A DNA stretch of 64,000 nt from Pseudomonadota bacterium. GTDB lineage: Bacteria > Pseudomonadota > Gammaproteobacteria > Steroidobacterales > Steroidobacteraceae. How positions within the stretch are numbered: the first letter of the stretch is position 1; every line of letters begins with the position of its first letter. The notes beneath the pieces were generated by a model that had not been told where the DNA came from, did no database searches, and worked only from the letters and a program-made list of their open reading frames with translations. This document shows positions 30,878-38,347 of the stretch, piece by piece. Position numbers and translations under genes: made by a program. The DNA is taken from contig JAFEDT010000006.1 in the NCBI GenBank assembly GCA_018241445.1, forward strand, positions 248,001-312,000. The letters are read 5' to 3'.

Positions 30878-32128
30878 ATGCGCACACCCGGCCGCAGTGC
30901 GTTCGTATTCATCTTCATCGCCGTCCTGGTCGACTCGGTGGGCTTCGGGATCATCCTGCCGGTGTTGCCCGGCCTGGTCATGCAGCTCACCGGCGTCAGT
31001 GTGGACCACGCCGCGGTGTACGGCGGCTGGCTGTCGTTCGCCTACGCGCTCACGCAGTTCTTCTGCGCGCCGGTGCTCGGCAACCTCAGCGACCGCTTCG
31101 GCCGCCGGCCGGTGCTGCTGTTCGCACTGTTCGCGCTGGGCTGCGACTACTTCATCATGGGACTGGCGCCGGCCATCGGCTGGCTGTTTGCAGGGCGCAT
31201 CATCGCCGGCATGGCCGGTGCGTCCTTCACGCCGGCCTATGCCTATGTCGCCGACATCACGCCGCCGGAGAAGCGCGCCCAGAACTTCGGCATCATGGGG
31301 GCCGCCTTCGGCATCGGTTTCATCGTGGGCCCGGCCATCGGCGGCCTGTTGGGGGGATTGGGTCCACGCGCACCGTTCTTCGTTGCCGGCAGCATCGCGC
31401 TGGCCAACACCCTGCTCGGCTGGTTCGCGCTGCCGGAATCGCTGCCGCGCGAGTCGCGCCGGCCCTTCCACTGGGCACGCGCCAATCCGCTGGGCACGCT
31501 GGCGCAGATGCGCCGCTACCCGCTGGTGTTCGGGCTGCTGGGGGCGCTGTTCCTGTGGCAGCTCGGCCACCAGGTCCTGCCCAGCATCTGGGCCTTCTAC
31601 ACCATAGAGAGGTATCACTGGAGCACGCAGCAGGTGGGCTACTCGCTTGCCTTCGTGGGTGTGCTCATGGCTGTGGCGCAGGGCCTGTTGTCGCGCTTCA
31701 TGATCGGCTGGCTGGGCGGGGAGCGCCGCGCGGCTTTCGCGGGCATGGTGGCGGGACTTCTGACCTATCTCGGTTATGCCCTGGCCAGCGAGGGCTGGAT
31801 GATCTACGTGGTATCCCTGGGCACGCTGCTGTTTGCCTTCACATATCCATCGGTCAATGCCCTGGCCTCGCAGCAGATCCCCGCGGATGCGCAGGGAGAG
31901 CTGCAGGGTGCGGTGGCGTGCCTCTACAGCCTCAGCGCCATCCTGGGGCCGCCGCTGATGACCCAGGTGTTCGGCAGCTTTGCCGCACCCGCCGCGCGCT
32001 GGTACTTCCCCGGCGCCCCATTCGTGACCGCGGCGCTGCTGACCCTCGCCTGCATGCTGCTGTTTGCCCACGCCCTGCGACGCGCACCACGCACGGCGGT
32101 GGCGGCTATCACGGAGAATCCAACATGA
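30878..32128 (+). CDS. TCR/Tet-like MFS drug:H+ antiporter
   Basis: A 416-residue 12-helix MFS transporter of the DHA1 TetA-like branch. VFIFIAVLVDSVGFGIILPVLPGLV (helix 1, DSVGFG), GNLSDRFGRRPVLL (motif A) and GFIVGPAIGGLLGGLGPRAPFF (motif C) match TCR/Tet proteins widespread on chromosomes; tetracycline resistance should not be assumed. No TetR-type regulator is adjacent. ATG 30878 has AAGGAT upstream; ATG 30842 would add twelve residues. Its stop overlaps the ATG of the phosphoesterase gene (ATGA), so both are translationally coupled. Confidence 0.88.
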   Translation: MRTPGRSAFVFIFIAVLVDSVGFGIILPVLPGLVMQLTGVSVDHAAVYGGWLSFAYALTQFFCAPVLGNLSDRFGRRPVLLFALFALGCDYFIMGLAPAIGWLFAGRIIAGMAGASFTPAYAYVADITPPEKRAQNFGIMGAAFGIGFIVGPAIGGLLGGLGPRAPFFVAGSIALANTLLGWFALPESLPRESRRPFHWARANPLGTLAQMRRYPLVFGLLGALFLWQLGHQVLPSIWAFYTIERYHWSTQQVGYSLAFVGVLMAVAQGLLSRFMIGWLGGERRAAFAGMVAGLLTYLGYALASEGWMIYVVSLGTLLFAFTYPSVNALASQQIPADAQGELQGAVACLYSLSAILGPPLMTQVFGSFAAPAARWYFPGAPFVTAALLTLACMLLFAHALRRAPRTAVAAITENPT

Positions 32129-33528
32129 GAATAAAGACCATACTGCTTCTGCCGCTCGCCCTGGGGTGGGTGGGTGTGGCGCCGGCCGCGGACGCCCCGC
32201 AGGCGCCGGCCATCCGTCACGTGTTCGTGCTGCTGCTGGAGAACCAGAACTTCGAGAACTCGTTTGGTCCGCACAGCGCCGCGCCCTACCTGGCGCGGCA
32301 CCTGCCGGCGCGCGGCGCCCTGCTGCGCCAGTACTACGCGGTCGGTCATGACAGTCTGCCCAACTACCTGGCCCTGATCAGCGGCCAGGCCCCCAACGAC
32401 ACCTCGCAGCTGGATTGCGAGCTGCTCGAGGAGTTCGTGCCCACGGCGCCAGGGCTGGACGAACACGGCCAGCTGCACGGGCGCGGCTGCGTGTATCCCG
32501 CCACTGTGCACACGCTGGCCGATCAACTCGAGGCCGCGGGCCTGACGTGGAAGGCCTACATGCAGGACATGGGCAACGATCCGGCGCGGGAGGCGGCGAC
32601 CTGCGGCCATGCGCCGGCAGGCAGCGAGGATCCCACCCAGTTCGCGACCGCCAGGGACCAGTACGCAGCGCGCCACGATCCCTTCGTCTACTTCCACTCC
32701 CTCATCGATGATCCGGCGCGTTGTGCGGCGCACGTCGTCAACCTGCGGCAACTGCCCGCCGACCTGCGGCAGCGGTCTGCTACGCCCAACTTCGTCTTCA
32801 TCACCCCCAACCTGTGCAACGACGGCCACGATGCGGTCTGCGCCGACGGGCGCCGCGGCGGGCTCACCGCGGTGAACAGGTTCCTGCAGTATTGGGTGCC
32901 GCTGATCGAAGCCTCAGCAGCCTTCCGCAAGGATGGGCTGCTCATCATCACTTTCGATGAGGCGGATGGGGAAGGGCCGCAGACCTCGCAAGCCTGCTGC
33001 GGGGAAATTCCACTGCCGGGGCAGCGCAACCAGCCCGGTTTAGGCGGCCCCGGGGGAGGACGTGTTGGTGCGGTGCTGCTATCGCCCTTCATCCGCCCGG
33101 GCACGGTGTCCGACGTCCCCTACAATCATTACTCGCTGCTGCGCAGCATCGAGTCGATCTTCTCGCTCCCCTCGCTGGGGCACGCGGGCGCCGCGGACCT
33201 CGCCACTCTCGGCGCGGATGTATTCAACGCAGCGCGCTCGCCGTCGACAGCGCCGATGAGGCGCTGCCGGCGGCGGAACTTGAGGTCAGTGCCCGACCTT
33301 GCCCCAGATGTACAGCACGATCAGCGCGCCGATGATGGACATGATGATGCCGGCCGGATGGAACGGGGCGCCGTCGGCGGGCTTGTTGAACAGGCGGGCG
33401 ATCAGACCACCCACAAACGATCCCACGATGCCGAGCACGCCGGTCATGAGCAGCCCCATGTGCTCGGCGCCCGGCATGATGGCGCGCGCAATCAGGCCGA
33501 CGACGATACCGATGATGAACATCCATAA
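32125..33528 (+). CDS. secreted phosphoesterase/alkaline phosphatase-family protein
   Basis: A Sec signal (IKTILLLPLALGWVGVAPAADA) precedes a PF04185-type phosphoesterase domain: IRHVFVLLLENQNFENSFGP with metal-binding Glu/Asn, VGHDSLPNYLALISGQ, ITPNLCNDGHDAVC, and LLIITFDEADGEGP with Asp/Glu ligands, then a terminal YNHYSLLRSIE. These features resemble acid phosphatases and phospholipase C-like enzymes of the periplasm. The recognisable domain ends near 33230. From there the frame stays open for ~95 non-homologous, Asp/His-rich codons antisense to glsB until 33528. Either the true end was lost by a frameshift (a stop at 33257 in the next frame would restore a normal length) or the tail is real. 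Confidence 0.82.
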   Translation: MRIKTILLLPLALGWVGVAPAADAPQAPAIRHVFVLLLENQNFENSFGPHSAAPYLARHLPARGALLRQYYAVGHDSLPNYLALISGQAPNDTSQLDCELLEEFVPTAPGLDEHGQLHGRGCVYPATVHTLADQLEAAGLTWKAYMQDMGNDPAREAATCGHAPAGSEDPTQFATARDQYAARHDPFVYFHSLIDDPARCAAHVVNLRQLPADLRQRSATPNFVFITPNLCNDGHDAVCADGRRGGLTAVNRFLQYWVPLIEASAAFRKDGLLIITFDEADGEGPQTSQACCGEIPLPGQRNQPGLGGPGGGRVGAVLLSPFIRPGTVSDVPYNHYSLLRSIESIFSLPSLGHAGAADLATLGADVFNAARSPSTAPMRRCRRRNLRSVPDLAPDVQHDQRADDGHDDAGRMERGAVGGLVEQAGDQTTHKRSHDAEHAGHEQPHVLGARHDGARNQADDDTDDEHP

Positions 33529-33540
33529 GTAGTGCAGCAA
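33286..33540 (-). CDS. GlsB/YeaQ/YmgE family stress membrane protein
   Basis: An 84-residue protein with three hydrophobic segments: LWMFIIGIVVGLIARAIMPG, MGLLMTGVLGIVGSFVGGLIARLF and GIIMSIIGALIVLYIWGKV. This is the transglycosylase-associated/GlsB pattern, small inner-membrane proteins often induced by general stress. The start is TTG at 33540, supported by AGGAG seven bases upstream; an ATG at 33522 would lose the MLHYLW start. A GGGGCC/GGCCCC hairpin (33558-33576) lies just before the ribosome site in its leader. It is almost entirely antisense to the 3' extension of the phosphoesterase frame. Confidence 0.88.
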   Translation of the reverse strand: MLHYLWMFIIGIVVGLIARAIMPGAEHMGLLMTGVLGIVGSFVGGLIARLFNKPADGAPFHPAGIIMSIIGALIVLYIWGKVGH

Positions 33541-33706
33541 GGTGTTTCTCCTGGTTTGGGGCCAACAGCCGGCCCCGTTGTTGTTGTAGTCAAAAATCCC
33601 TACGCCCCGCCGATTCTAGCGGCAGGTAAGCTCGGAAAGGTAGCACCGCCGGATTGCGGCTGCACCCCCCAGGGCCCGTGGACCCCGCTCGAGGACCCGC
33701 GCACCG

Positions 33707-34141
33707 TCAGGCCGCGCCTGCTGCCTTCTGCAGGACCTGACGCAGGTCGGCCGGCCAGGCAATGGCCTTATGGGTCTCCAGTGACGTGGCCACGAGGGTC
33801 TGGCTGGCACGCCACTTCAACTCCTGCTGTCCGGCGGCATCCGCAATGCCGCTGACCTCATGCTCCAGTGCCAGCGAGGAATGACCGAGCTTCGCGATGC
33901 GCAGCGCAAATTCCAGCTGGTCCCCGAAACTTCCGGGGCTGACGAAACTGCAATCCAGCCGGACCGTCGGCGTACCTACACGCCGCTCCAGGATCAGCCT
34001 GTGCAGCGGGTATCCGAGATGCGCCCAGAAGTCTTCGACCACCCCGTTCAGCAGGTTCAGCCACGCGGGGAAGTAGGCAATGCCGGACGGGTCGCAGTCG
34101 GCGAAACGCAGCAGCCGCCCGGTGCGGAAGTGCGCGTTCAC
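33707..34141 (-). CDS. 4HBT-family acyl-CoA thioesterase
   Basis: A 144-residue single hotdog-fold protein. RFADCDPSGIAYFPAWLNLLNGVVEDFWAHLGYPL is the 4-hydroxybenzoyl-CoA thioesterase-type motif; the Asp of DCDPSGI is the catalytic acid. It hydrolyses an acyl- or aroyl-CoA to free acid and CoA. Its ATG overlaps the stop of the DUF35-SDR gene by 4 bases. As last gene of the minus-strand CoA operon it probably releases the end product or rescues trapped CoA from the pathway. Confidence 0.88.
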   Translation of the reverse strand: MNAHFRTGRLLRFADCDPSGIAYFPAWLNLLNGVVEDFWAHLGYPLHRLILERRVGTPTVRLDCSFVSPGSFGDQLEFALRIAKLGHSSLALEHEVSGIADAAGQQELKWRASQTLVATSLETHKAIAWPADLRQVLQKAAGAA

Positions 34142-35346
34142 GGCACACCCCGCGCCAACTCGCGCTCCAGCGCCTTGGGGCTGTCCGCCAGGCGCGCAAG
34201 CAGGTCCTGGGCCACCTCACCGACCACGACCTCCTCGCGGCCGGCGCGCAGCAGCTCCACCACCGCGGCCGCCACCTGGCCGGGCCGCACCAGCGGCGGC
34301 GGCTGGTCACTGTGCGCCGGATCGTCCAGCGGCCCGGTCAGCACTTCGGCGACCCGCACACCAGCGCGTCCGAACTGCGCCCGCAGGCAACTCAGGTACG
34401 AGCGGGCCGCTGCGTGCGCCGCACTGTAGGCGCCCCACTCCGGACGGCTGGCGCAGGCATAGATGGACAGGACGTTCACCCAGGCCGGCATGCCGTGGGC
34501 CGGGTCCGCAGCACGCGCGCACAGGGCCGGCCCGAATGCCTGTGCCAGGTTGGCAAGGCCCACGACCACGGCCTCGAAGCTCGCGCGCACCAGGGCCGCG
34601 CCGTCGGGCGACAGGCCGCCGCCGGCACGAAAGCCGTCGGCCGTGTTGACCACGACGTCCAGTTCAGCGCCGATCTGCGCAGCGCATTGCTGCAGTTGTC
34701 GCGGGTCCGCGGCATCGAGCACCAGCGGCATGATGTTGGGAAGATCAGTCGCGCCTGCAGACGGGACTGCGCGCGGCGCGAATGCCGGCGATGACTGCCC
34801 GCTGCCAACCCACACCTGGCGCGCCCCCGCGAGCGCCAGCGCGCGCGCCGTCTCGCGCCCGAGCGCGCTGCTGCCGTCGGTGACCAGGATGTTGCGGCCG
34901 CGCGGCTCCTGGGTGAATTCACGCAGCTGCCGGTCGTCTTGCATGGTTGCGGTCTCCACGGCTGGCAGTGCGAACAGCACCGCCTCGCCGCTGCGGTCGA
35001 GTTTCAGTTCGAGGCGCACGCGGGCGCCGGCCTCACAGCCGCCGTGCAGGTGCGCGATCGCGGTCGGCCCGCTGTCCAGGCGGACACTGCCAATACGCCA
35101 TGGCAGACGCGCGCGGAACCAGGGGTCAGTCGTGACGCGCACCGTGGTGACGGCCAGCAGCGTGCCGCCCTCTGGCACCGCGCGCAGCTGCAGCCGCTCG
35201 TACAGGCAGCGCACGCACACGTCGCGCGGCGGATACTGCACCGCGCCGCAGCGCATGCACACCGGCAGCGCGAATCGCCCGCGCGCGGCAGCACCCACCA
35301 GGCGCCGGGCGGCGCGGCTGCGGGCTGCTGGCGGCAGGGAGGACAT
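34138..35346 (-). CDS. DUF35 OB-fold/Zn-ribbon protein fused to SDR domain
   Basis: A 402-residue two-domain protein. Residues 1-130 form a rubredoxin-like zinc ribbon (C30-C33, C44-C47) plus DUF35 OB fold, as in partners of thiolase-like enzymes. Residues ~150-400 form a short-chain dehydrogenase/reductase domain. The SDR half deviates: the nucleotide motif reads TDGSSALG (156-163) instead of TGxxxGxG, and the active site reads Y307-SAA-H311 where YxxxK is expected; Ser294 is present. It may therefore bind but not turn over a nicotinamide cofactor. The gene sits 4 bases after the thiolase-like gene, its presumed partner. Confidence 0.82.
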   Translation of the reverse strand: MSSLPPAARSRAARRLVGAAARGRFALPVCMRCGAVQYPPRDVCVRCLYERLQLRAVPEGGTLLAVTTVRVTTDPWFRARLPWRIGSVRLDSGPTAIAHLHGGCEAGARVRLELKLDRSGEAVLFALPAVETATMQDDRQLREFTQEPRGRNILVTDGSSALGRETARALALAGARQVWVGSGQSSPAFAPRAVPSAGATDLPNIMPLVLDAADPRQLQQCAAQIGAELDVVVNTADGFRAGGGLSPDGAALVRASFEAVVVGLANLAQAFGPALCARAADPAHGMPAWVNVLSIYACASRPEWGAYSAAHAAARSYLSCLRAQFGRAGVRVAEVLTGPLDDPAHSDQPPPLVRPGQVAAAVVELLRAGREEVVVGEVAQDLLARLADSPKALERELARGVP

Positions 35347-35350
35347 CGCT

Positions 35351-36532
35351 TCAGTCCCCGCGCAATATCGCCGCGCCAGTGCAGATGCCGCGGTCGTAGT
35401 TGATCATGCCGAAGCCCGAAACCAGCGCGGTGCGTGCGCGTTCCACCTGGTTGCCCAGCGCAGCGCGTGTCACCTGGCGCAGGGCCTCCACCAGGCCGAG
35501 ATAGCCGCCGGCCGCGCCGGCCTGCCCCACGCTGAGCTGTCCGCCGGAGGTGTTGTGCGGCAGCGTGCCGTCCAGCGTGAACGTGTGGTTGCGCACGAAC
35601 TGCGCCGCCTCGCCCGCAGCGCACAGTCCCAGACCCTCGAACTGCATCATGCTGATGACCGGGTAGTCATCGTAGGTCTGCACCAGGTCGAGCTCCCGCG
35701 GCCCGAGCTGCGCCATGTCCCACAGCTCGCCGGCGTCCAGCAGCCAGCCGCCGCGCTCCTGTATGGCATCGGTGGCGAAAGCGTTATGACGCTCGATGGT
35801 CGCCAGCAGCCGCGCCGCCGGCAGCGACAGCGCCGCGGCCACGGGCGCGCGCGTCACGATGAAGGCCTCCGCCCCGGCGCAGGGCATGACGCAGTCGAAC
35901 AGGTGCAGCGGGTCGCACACCGGCCGCGCCGCCAGGTACTGCTCCAGGGTCAGCGGCGCGCGCAGCAGGGCGTGCTCGAAACGCGCGGCGTTGGCGCGCT
36001 GCGCCACGCACAGCCTGCCGAAGTCCTCGCGCTGCACGCCGAAGCGCCGCATGTAATGGTCAGTGAGCAGCGCGAACATGGCGTTCGGTCCGCCGGCGCC
36101 GTAAGGGTGGCTGGCGTCCTGGGCGAAACGGCTGAAACCGGCGAGCGTGTTGCGGAAACTGTCGACCTGGTTGGTATCGGCGGCAACACACACGACCAGG
36201 TCGGCATCCCCCGCCTGCACCGCGCGCGCTGCGCGGCGCAGCGCCACCACGCCTGAGGCGCCCCCCATGGGGATGTGGTCGAGCCAGCGCGGCGCCACAC
36301 CCAGATGCTGCACCAGGCCCACGGCACTGTCGGGCGCCAGCGAGAAACTCGACACGGCGAGGCCGTCGACGTCCGCCGCCGACAGGCGCGCCACCTCCAG
36401 CACACGCCGCAGTGCGCGCCCGGCCCACCAGTGCGCGCTCTGCGTACTGTGCCGCTGGTAGGGGATGGTGACGGGCGCCGCGATGACCACATCGTCGTAG
36501 CGGCGGCGCGCGATCCGGGCAGGAAGGCTCAT
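35351..36532 (-). CDS. thiolase-fold protein without nucleophilic Cys (Ltp2-like)
   Basis: A 393-residue thiolase-superfamily protein of the SCP2/lipid-transfer branch. The N-terminal half has the thiolase layout, but where thiolases have the nucleophile (C-S/A-S/T-G) it reads GGASG (90-94), Ala replacing Cys. The usual GHPxGxxG histidine motif is replaced by SVGQAGAAGG (334-343). YDDYPVISMMQFEGLGLCA (287-305) matches the family's conserved YDxF-ED-GF segment. Loss of Cys and pairing with a DUF35 protein are features of Ltp2-type retro-aldolases of steroid side-chain degradation, so an aldolase role is more likely than thiolysis. Gaps to both neighbours are 3-4 bases. Confidence 0.82.
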   Translation of the reverse strand: MSLPARIARRRYDDVVIAAPVTIPYQRHSTQSAHWWAGRALRRVLEVARLSAADVDGLAVSSFSLAPDSAVGLVQHLGVAPRWLDHIPMGGASGVVALRRAARAVQAGDADLVVCVAADTNQVDSFRNTLAGFSRFAQDASHPYGAGGPNAMFALLTDHYMRRFGVQREDFGRLCVAQRANAARFEHALLRAPLTLEQYLAARPVCDPLHLFDCVMPCAGAEAFIVTRAPVAAALSLPAARLLATIERHNAFATDAIQERGGWLLDAGELWDMAQLGPRELDLVQTYDDYPVISMMQFEGLGLCAAGEAAQFVRNHTFTLDGTLPHNTSGGQLSVGQAGAAGGYLGLVEALRQVTRAALGNQVERARTALVSGFGMINYDRGICTGAAILRGD

Positions 36533-36535
36533 GGG

Positions 36536-38191
36536 TCAGCGCTTCTTCATGGCGCGGGTGTCGATCCAGGCCCCGTCGGCCAGCAGTTGCGCGACCAGCT
36601 GCTTCACCGCGCCGCGCTGGATCTTCTGCGTGGCGGTCAGCGGCAGCTCGGTGACGAAGGCCACCATGCCCGGGGCCTTGAAGTACGCCAGCCGTTCCAG
36701 GCACCAGCGCACCAGTTCGTGCGCGCTGTCACGCTGGGCGTCGGCATCCACCGCCGGCGAGTGCGGCACGACGCAGGCAAACACCTCGTCACCCCGCAGG
36801 GGATCCGGCGCGGCCGCCACCGCCACCGCACGCACCCGCGGATGCTTCGCCAGCACCATCTCGACTTCCACCGCTGCGATGTTCTCCCCCGAGCGGCGGA
36901 TGACGTTCTTGCGGCGGTCGACGAAGTGCAGCAGTCCCTGCGTGTCGCGGCTCACGAGGTCGCCGGTATGGAACCAGCCCTCGCGCCAGGCCTCATCGGT
37001 GGCCTGCTGATCATTCAGGTAGCGGCTGAAGAAGCCGCGGCGCGGATCGGCGCCGGCGGCTCGCACCAGCAGCTCGCCCGGTTCGTCCACACCGCTGTGC
37101 GCGCCGTCCTCGCGCACCAGCCGCACCTGCAGCGCCGCCGGTGGACGGCCGATGCAACTGGTGCCCGGCAGGCGCGGCTCATGCGCGGCGGCGATCACCG
37201 CCCCAGCGCCGGTTTCGGTCATCGCCCAGGCCTCGATCAGGGGAAATCCGAAGCGCTCCTCGAAGACCCGATGCAGCTCGCGCGGCACCCCCGCGCCGAA
37301 GCCGAAGCGCACCTGGTGTCGCCGGTCCTGCGGGGAAGGGACTGCACCCATGAGGATCGCGGGCATGACCCCCAGGTAGTGCACGATGCTGGCCCGCGAG
37401 CTGCGCACGCTGTCCCACCAGGAACGCGGGTGGAAGCGATCCAGCGGGATCAGGCAACCGCCCAGGATCAGCATGGTCATGGCTGAGGTGGCCATGGCGT
37501 TCATGTGAAAGGTGGGAAGCGGCGTCAGCAACCGCTCGCTGCCCGGCTGCATGGCGCAGTAGCCGCCCAGGCCGGCGTACCACTCGCCGCAGATCAGAAA
37601 ATAATCGTTGCTCAGCACACAGCCCTTGGGCAGGCCGGTCGTGCCGGAGGTGTACAACAGGGCACACTCGCGCTCCTCCTCACGCTGCGGGTCGGTCCCG
37701 GCGGCCGCGGCAACCGGCGGCGGCGTATCGGCCGGCGCCAGCACCGCCACGGTGCGGCCGGCCGCGGCGGCTGCGGCCTGCAGCTGCGCATGCCGCTGCG
37801 GCAGCGCGACGGCCGCGATCATCTGCGAGTGCCCGATCAGGTATTCCAGTTCCGCGGCACGCAGGTCCGGGTTGATCGGCACCACGGCCACGCCCAGGGA
37901 GTTCAGTGCGAACCAGGTGAGGAAATAGACCGGGCGGTTCTCCAGCAGCAATCCAACCCGGTGTCCCGGCCCGTAGCCGGCGGCCGCAAAGGACCGCGCA
38001 ATGCCATCGGTCGCGCCCAGGGCCCGCTCGTAGGTCAGCTCGCCGGCCTCGATACCATAGACCTGTGCCACCTCCGGCAACACGCACAGGAAAGGCCGGC
38101 TGCCGTAGTGCCGGCTGGCATGCCGCAGCGCGCCGTACACCGTCGCCGCCCGCCCCCCCGGCCACAGCGCCGCATCCGCAACTGCGCTCAC
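36536..38191 (-). CDS. AMP-forming acyl-CoA synthetase
   Basis: A 551-residue ANL-superfamily ligase that activates a carboxylic acid to its CoA thioester via an acyl-AMP. Conserved motifs: LLYTSGTTGLPKG (P-loop), AWAMTETGAG, GWFHTGDLVSRD, RRKNVIRRSGENIAAVEVE (hinge), and a C-terminal LTATQKIQRG with the catalytic Lys. It resembles CaiC-type and other medium-specificity ligases. A GTG at 38191 preceded by GGAGGG is favoured; an upstream GTG at 38218 would add nine residues. It is the first gene of the minus-strand operon and diverges from the M20 gene across 156 bases. Confidence 0.9.
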   Translation of the reverse strand: MSAVADAALWPGGRAATVYGALRHASRHYGSRPFLCVLPEVAQVYGIEAGELTYERALGATDGIARSFAAAGYGPGHRVGLLLENRPVYFLTWFALNSLGVAVVPINPDLRAAELEYLIGHSQMIAAVALPQRHAQLQAAAAAAGRTVAVLAPADTPPPVAAAAGTDPQREEERECALLYTSGTTGLPKGCVLSNDYFLICGEWYAGLGGYCAMQPGSERLLTPLPTFHMNAMATSAMTMLILGGCLIPLDRFHPRSWWDSVRSSRASIVHYLGVMPAILMGAVPSPQDRRHQVRFGFGAGVPRELHRVFEERFGFPLIEAWAMTETGAGAVIAAAHEPRLPGTSCIGRPPAALQVRLVREDGAHSGVDEPGELLVRAAGADPRRGFFSRYLNDQQATDEAWREGWFHTGDLVSRDTQGLLHFVDRRKNVIRRSGENIAAVEVEMVLAKHPRVRAVAVAAAPDPLRGDEVFACVVPHSPAVDADAQRDSAHELVRWCLERLAYFKAPGMVAFVTELPLTATQKIQRGAVKQLVAQLLADGAWIDTRAMKKR

Positions 38192-38347
38192 GCCCACCCT
38201 CCCGCGCACCAGCCACACACCGACTCCTTTTTACCTGCTTGGCGCGGCAGCCGCTACCGGCCTGTGGGTTCGCGCCGCAGCGCACTGACCCGGCTGGCGG
38301 TACTCTTACGCCCCGGGCAGCGGCGCGCAAACCGGGTGGAGAAGGCG

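Noticed and set aside
29837..32071. 744-codon minus-strand open frame across the APC and Tet-like genes
   Set aside because: Extremely Gln/Arg/Gly/His-rich and spans two convincing membrane transporter genes on the other strand.
30878..32128. Tetracycline resistance gene call
   Set aside because: The family is broad and no TetR neighbour or mobile context exists; only a Tet-like transporter can be claimed.
37505..38347. Upstream extension of the M20-like frame into the acyl-CoA ligase region
   Set aside because: ATG 38348 with GGAGAAGG fits the family start; the upstream part is antisense to the ligase.
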